Assembly (NCBI RefSeq): GCF_000090795.2
Contig: NW_003546673.1
Span: forward strand, 20,900 to 84,899
Direction of reading: 5' to 3'
DNA from: Amphimedon queenslandica
Taxonomy: Eukaryota > Porifera > Demospongiae > Haplosclerida > Niphatidae
DNA length: 64,000 nucleotides
Shown here: positions 58,836 through 64,000 of the stretch, in pieces
How the letters are laid out: every line of letters starts with the position of its first letter
Numbering within the stretch: the first letter of the stretch is position 1
Made by a program: the position numbers and the translations under genes
The notes under the pieces: generated by a model
The model's input: only the letters and a program-made list of their open reading frames with translations
Database searches by the model: none
Told to the model about the DNA's origin: nothing

Positions 58836-60872
58836 ATGGCAGCAATTGAAGAGAGAGGAAATCAAATGGCAGTTGAAGTAAGAGGAGCATACCGTTCCTA
58901 TGGATCACTGTCAGTCCTTAAAGGCCTTAATATGGACGTGCCTAACGGCTGCATGTAAGACTGAGGAGACTGAGACTTTATTTTAAACCTTTTCCTCCTC
59001 TCTACAGCTATGGTCTCTTGGGTGCTAGTGGATGCGGGAAGACAACTCTTTTAAAGTGTATCATAGGCCGTCTCCAGCTATCCGAGGGATCAGTGATAGT
59101 CCTAGGACAGGCCCCTGGAGCTAGGGGTCATTCGATACCAGGAAAGGATGTCGGGTACATGCCTCAGGTATATAACTTATTATGCAGTTAGCCATTTACT
59201 TGCCTTTAAAGGATTTAGCTCTATTTGGTGATTTCACAATGTTGGAGACAATGTATTATTTTGGTACGCTATTTGGAATGAGTCCTAAGAAAGTCAGAGA
59301 GCGCGGAAAATTTCTTTTAGAATTACTCGAGCTGCCCTCTGTTACTAAAACCATTAAAAAATTGAGGTAGTTACTTTTTTGTTAATAATAATTTTTATTC
59401 TGTACTTCCTAGTGGTGGGCAGCAGAGAAGGGTCTCATTCGCAGTGGCAATGTTACAGGAACCCCCACTGCTTATACTCGATGAACCCACTGTTGGTGTA
59501 GACCCTCTACTGAGAGCGAAGTAATTATTATTATTGTTGTTGTTATTATTTTTGTTATTATTTAAAGAATATGGGAGCATCTTCTTGAGCTGGTTCAGAG
59601 GACTAGGACTACCATCATTATCACCACTCATTATATTGAAGAAGCAAGACAAGCTCATGTAGTAAGTAATGCAACAGCTGGAACTTTCTAGGCCGTTTTG
59701 AAAATAAAATGTATTTAATGTAAATTTGTAACTTTCAATAGGTTGGTTTGATGAGGAATGGTCTTTTACTGGCTCAGTCTCCACCCGATGACCTCATCAA
59801 GACTCATGGAATGACAGTAAGACATGATCACATGACGCTCACATGATTATAAGATTTTGTTTTTAAAATTAGACACTCGAGGAAGTGTTTTTAAGTCTTT
59901 GTCGTGAACAAGAGACACAAGAAAGGCCGCCATCTCAGCTATCGATTGTAAGGGAAAGAAGAGGGGAAGAATTGTTTATTTTTTATTTGTTTTATTTGAT
60001 AGCAACATTCATTCACAGCATTAAATGGAGGTGACGAGGATCTTAATGAAGAGACACCACTTTTAAAATCCAAAAGAAATAACAAAGCAAGCTGGACTAG
60101 TAATGCTAAGAAAAGTAAGAGAGTGAGTCTTTTAAAGTTGCTCAAAAAGCTGGCCAAGGCCACTGTACTATAATTGATATGGTACAGGGTATTTTTTTCA
60201 AAAATGGCTAGGAGAGAATTTTTCATTTTAATAATTTATTTTGATGCATATACATGAACTTATGTTGTGTAGAAAGTTTGAGGTGATTCCGATCAAATTT
60301 GGATTTTTTACAACATTTTTAAAAATTTTGATATGACCTGATGTATATCACTTATCTCCCTCTATAGTGTTAAAATCAATGTGTGAATGTGATCCTATCA
60401 ATCCGTCCACCATATTACCTCGTCCAAGGAGCATTGCTGCTCTCTGCTGGAAAAACTTCACTCGTATTTACAGAAACCCTGGACTCCTCATATTCCAGTT
60501 CCTTCTTCCTGCCTTTCAGATTGTATTGTTTTGTTTAGCCATTGGTGGCAATTTCTCTGGAGTCAGTGTTGCCATAATGAACAGTGATAGAGGAATCAGT
60601 AAGTCCCTTTAGTTACTAGAACCCTTAGGTGCATACTTTAATGTTACCAGACCCCAGTTATGTCAATATTAGTATTACCAGACCCATTACTGTATTTTTT
60701 ATTTTTAAAGATTATTCTGAAGCAACGGGTATGGGCGAGTACATATTCGACAAGTGCACTCCGTTTGAGAATATGGATAATTTTGGCTCTCTCTTTGTAT
60801 CGAAACTTGACGACAAGTCGTTAGATTTTGTAAGCACTTCCATTGACACACCAATAATTCATATACTAATTG

Positions 60873-60904
<32 letters not shown>

Positions 60905-62646
60905 AGACGTATTATGATAGTATGACAGATGCTGTGGATGCTGTGAAGAAAGGCAAAGCATGGATGGCTATAGTCATACCAGAGAACTTCACTCAAGACA
61001 TGGTAGAGAGACTAGGATCGATAATTCTACAGGACAACATACCAGATGATATTATCAATGGATCCACTATTGAAATATATGAAGATGTCACTGGTGAAGC
61101 ATATTTACACTGTGTATATTATTATTATTATTTTCATTTAAGATCTTCAGATGACATACACATTGCAAAATAAGACCACAGCTGCTTCTGAGGTGACCAC
61201 TTCCCTCCATTATTATATTTTATTTATCTATTCAAACAATAGCTTTTCCTTGAAGCTTTCATTAATAATTGCAACATTTCTAAAAAAGATATTTCATCTC
61301 CACTCCAGGTGAATGAATATACAAATGATGACAAATAAAAACTTAATTTCAATGACACTTTAGGTCCACAATCCACCAGTTTACGGCGGCTTTCATCTCT
61401 CATACACAGACTATGTTGCACCTGGAATGATTGTCAGGTAAGAGTAAAGGCTGGTTTACATAATGACGCATGGTCTTGCGTTGCGACCGGAAGTGCTGTA
61501 TAAACAAATGACAGAGTGCGTCAATGCGTCGGGATAGATTGCGAGTCTATCCTGACGTTTTGATGTGCATCCCCATTTGTTTCTACAGCACTTCCGGTCG
61601 CAACACAAGCACACAAAAAGCAATCCGTTTTATGTAAACCAGCCTTAAGACTCATGCATAATACACACTACAGTGTCTTTACAATTTTTTCCTTTATTCC
61701 CTAGTATAACATTTGGTATGTCCATTGGTCTAACTGCTCTCTCATTTGTCATTGAGAGAAAGGAGGGCCTCTTGGACAGGACGTGGGTAGCAGGTGTCAA
61801 TGTGACAGAGATGGTTATAGCCCAAATCCTCACACAGTGCATCATTCTCTTTGTACAGAGCACTATACTCATAATACTGGTCAGGTTTGCTTTCAAGGTA
61901 TAGTAAAGGAAGAAACAGGTTTCAAAAACTGGTCAAACTGGTTACTATTGCTCCTATGCTTTAGGTGTATATGGTGCATCTAAGAAGTATATTTTTAGTT
62001 GAGTTATTGACAATGCTGCAAGGATTGACAGGTAATCCACTTAAATCATTTTTAGTTATTGATACTTTTTCTCATTTATAGGAATGGCATATGGTAATGT
62101 ACATTATTTTTAAAGAAAGAATATTTCATTTTATAGTTTAGGTCTATTGATATCCTCTTTATGCCAGCAAGAAACATCAGCAATGCAAATAATGGCCGGA
62201 TCAGTTTACCCTGTTCTCCTAATGAGTGGTGAGTATGCCCCTAGTAATTACTAATAGATCTACCTTTAAATAAAAGAACATTATTGATTATCATTATTAT
62301 GCCTTTCTGTAGGTATCATATGGCCACTGGAAGGGATGCCCAAGTTCTTACGGTACATCAGTTATGCTCTGCCTACAACTTATGCGGCTGAAGCAATGAG
62401 ATCAATAATGGGAAGAGGTGAGCCCACATTGATTGATCACAAGATAGAAAATAATAATAATAATACAGTATTACAATATTTTTCATTGTGTTGCTAATAA
62501 TCGTGTGCATATTTGAGCCTGTTTGTCTCTGTTGTTTAGGATGGGGCTTAGCTGATATGTTTGTATGGAGAGGGTTCACCATAACTATTGCCTGGTTCTT
62601 ATTATTTGGAGTATTAGCTACCATTGGTCTAAGACTAAGAAAATGA
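58836..62646 (+). CDS. ABC half-transporter, ABCG/ABCH-like (NBD then ABC-2 membrane domain)
   Basis: Twenty exons (58836-58954, 59008-59167, 59212-59366, 59413-59520, 59568-59661, 59742-59816, 59873-59947, 60003-60114, 60368-60598, 60711-60829, 60907-61093, 61143-61192, 61243-61308, 61364-61437, 61705-61897, 61965-62031, 62082-62093, 62142-62228, 62313-62417, 62540-62646) sum to exactly 732 codons (731 aa). The N-terminal nucleotide-binding domain has Walker [10 protein letters not shown], signature SGGQQRRVS, Walker B with D-loop [13 protein letters not shown], and H-loop TTHYIEEA. It is followed by a charged linker, a first TM helix ([20 protein letters not shown]), a large ectodomain and a five-helix ABC-2 block with [15 protein letters not shown]. 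The NBD-first layout and that motif fit ABCH/ABCG-type exporters of invertebrates. It probably acts as a dimer in a cell membrane; the substrate is unknown. Confidence 0.9.
60125..60340 (-). repeat. Dispersed palindrome-core repeat, copy 5 (reverse orientation)
   Basis: One unit in the intron 60115-60367 of the ABC transporter. The core is altered by an insertion (CACTGTACTATAATTGATAT then GGTACAGGG). The flank 'gtagaaagtttgaggtgattccgatcaaa', here by position 60269-60298, is the reverse complement of the block in the 1.7 kb copy. Confidence 0.8.
61448..61645. mobile_element. Foldback MITE with 16-bp terminal inverted repeats and TAA target duplication
   Basis: The 198-base element starts AGGCTGGTTTACATAA and ends with its exact reverse complement. 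TAA lies on both sides (61445-61447 and 61646-61648). A second inner inverted pair (TTGCGACCGGAAGTGCTGTA and its complement) makes the element almost fully palindromic. A 3-bp TAA duplication fits PIF/Harbinger-type transposition. It has no coding capacity and sits in an ABC transporter intron. Confidence 0.88.
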
Positions 62647-62927
62647 TGAACTAATGATAATAATACTACACAGAATAATAACCATAATGTTTATGTGTGT
62701 ATATATGTTAGTCTGCTAGATAGTGCTAATTTTTAATGATATAATAGTTATTTATTATTAGTTTCCAATATTGAGAAGATGATTGAGTAGGAATACAGAA
62801 GAAAGGGTTGAAGAAGAATGGTCATTTATAGTACAATTAAGATGGTCTTCTTTGACCTACCCAATCAAATATTATAGCATTAAAATCAACACAAAATGAT
62901 GTACCATTTTTCATCTTTTTCTTATCA

Positions 62928-63794
62928 TTAGTCTCTAGGAACCCATGACAAAGAACTTTGGTTCCTTTCTCGATATAAAGCCTTCACAAATTTTTCAATA
63001 TTGACACGTGCATAGATCATAGGCTTTATAAATTTTTCGATCAGGACTAAAGCATAAATGAAAATCAACAGGGGACATATATTTTGAGAGATAATGCTCC
63101 ACTGCTGAAAAGTGACCACCAGACAATAGCCTCCCATCAAAGGACTGTATATATTCAAATATATTGACGGCTGATAGAAAGTCGACACAAACTCACGATA
63201 CTGTTTGCTGTATTCGAATGTAAAATCTTCCGACATGTATGCCAGCCCATCGAATCCCAAAGTGCAGTGTAAGAGAAGGAGGACACAACCAAGAAAGTGT
63301 CCATAACCGTAACAGATCATCTGAATGAAGACGATGCCATTAGTTATATCAAAGAATAAGCAAGTGAGGTTGCAGTCGTTTGTAAATATACAGAGGATCA
63401 CTTGAACAATGATATCGTACACCACATAGCCTATCCCAATGCTGAGGAGGAACATGGAGAAGAATGTAGAGTTGTGTATGATATCAGATGAGATGTAGTC
63501 ATCTTTCAGAATGGCTAGTAATGCAAGTGGTCCGATGGTTACTGTGAATACCACGTTTGTGAAGTAGTGGCACCAGTAGAATTGATTTTCCTCCTCCATT
63601 TCCCGATATTTCTTCCATAAGAGTTGAAGCATGTTCATGAAAGTGAATGTTAGCATCATGATGAACAGGGACCAGAGGCATACGTGGAAATTAAATACCC
63701 TGTTCTTATAGTAAGCCTTCAAATCTGGCAATGGCTCCCATCCAGTAGCTGATTGCTCGACAGCAGGGCAGACAGAATTTAAGATAGCACCCAT
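62928..63794 (-). CDS. Multi-pass membrane protein, TLC-domain-like
   Basis: A single open exon from the Met at 63794 to the stop at 62928, 288 aa. There are about six to seven hydrophobic segments: residues about 38-62 (FHVCLWSLFIMMLTFTFMNM), about 82-105, about 118-148 (FFSMFLLSIGIGYVVYDIIV), about 150-185, about 225-250 and about 250-275. The Gly-Tyr-x-x-Tyr-Asp pattern in the middle helix resembles the TLC (TRAM/LAG1/CLN8) fold, and the length suits small TLCD proteins. I cannot confirm it without a profile search. The frame remains open upstream to 63950, but that stretch is AT-rich and less protein-like, so I chose the 63794 start. An upstream exon outside the window is possible. Confidence 0.55.
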   Translation of the reverse strand: MGAILNSVCPAVEQSATGWEPLPDLKAYYKNRVFNFHVCLWSLFIMMLTFTFMNMLQLLWKKYREMEEENQFYWCHYFTNVVFTVTIGPLALLAILKDDYISSDIIHNSTFFSMFLLSIGIGYVVYDIIVQVILCIFTNDCNLTCLFFDITNGIVFIQMICYGYGHFLGCVLLLLHCTLGFDGLAYMSEDFTFEYSKQYREFVSTFYQPSIYLNIYSPLMGGYCLVVTFQQWSIISQNICPLLIFIYALVLIEKFIKPMIYARVNIEKFVKALYRERNQSSLSWVPRD

Positions 63795-64000
63795 TTTTCT
63801 TAAAATATGAACGTCAAAACCAGAGAAAATAACAGCGTCTTTACAATGATGACCGCTCGCAAATAGCGTGATAATTAGCGTCGCGTCCTTAGATTTTGCA
63901 AAAAAAATTAATGAGCTAATATTCTTAATTTTTAAAGATAATAAAGTCACTTATAAACTACATACTATCTTCTTCAGCAGAATCGTGGGTTTCTTCTGGA

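Noticed and set aside
63795-63950. Upstream in-frame extension of the TLC-like protein starting MTLLSLKIKN
   Set aside because: The extension is AT-rich with intron-like composition. The downstream Met gives a protein of the usual family length, so I did not include it in the call.

Overview
The window looks like genomic DNA from an early-branching animal, most likely a demosponge, and possibly Amphimedon queenslandica (my inference from gene content). It is AT-rich and intron-dense with short introns, and the genes sit a few hundred bases apart. It carries animal-only families: ANKS3, TM2D1, adhesion GPCR, TRIM-NHL, and SRCR and AMOP/VWD receptors. A 586-base run of N marks a draft assembly gap. 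I rebuilt the exons by hand from splice sites, reading phase and family alignment. For several genes the summed exon lengths close exactly in frame.

Layout. 1-10643 (-): 5' and central part of a RapGAP gene whose reading frame runs on into a BTB/BACK module and off the left edge, with a 5.4 kb microsatellite-filled intron. 10859-15272 (+): secreted/membrane mucin-like receptor with IgGFc-binding, AMOP, VWD and EGF domains. 15469-17206 (-): DNAJB12/14-type ER J-protein. 17361-18890 (-): TM2D1. 19083-37754 (-): a very large adhesion GPCR with about 24 SRCR domains, two Sushi domains, three hormone-receptor (HRM) domains, an Ig-like domain, GAIN/GPS, 7TM and a charged tail. 38004-42132 (+): ANKS3. 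42364-44667 and 44910-46973 (+): a tandem pair of intronless TRIM-NHL genes. 47129-50059 (-): cystathionine beta-synthase. 50482-58470 (+): an Ig/FN3-type single-pass receptor broken by the assembly gap. 58836-62646 (+): an ABC half-transporter of the ABCG/ABCH type. 62928-63794 (-): a multi-pass membrane protein resembling TLC-domain proteins.

Three gene pairs are head-to-head with short spacers (RapGAP/mucin-like, aGPCR/ANKS3, CBS/Ig receptor), which suggests shared bidirectional promoters. Several introns and one intergenic stretch carry a dispersed repeat family built around a 20-bp perfect palindrome. One ABC-transporter intron carries a clean foldback MITE.

The strongest candidate for something unusual is the SRCR-adhesion-GPCR. 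It joins a DMBT1/scavenger-like recognition array to a self-cleaving GPCR. It also has two furin-type sites, one of them inside a cysteine-clasped acidic loop inserted in the last SRCR, and a cassette (two-cysteine module plus HRM) repeated three times. The RapGAP-BTB-BACK fusion is the second. The genes look like ordinary housekeeping and cell-surface genes side by side; I see no operon-like functional cluster.
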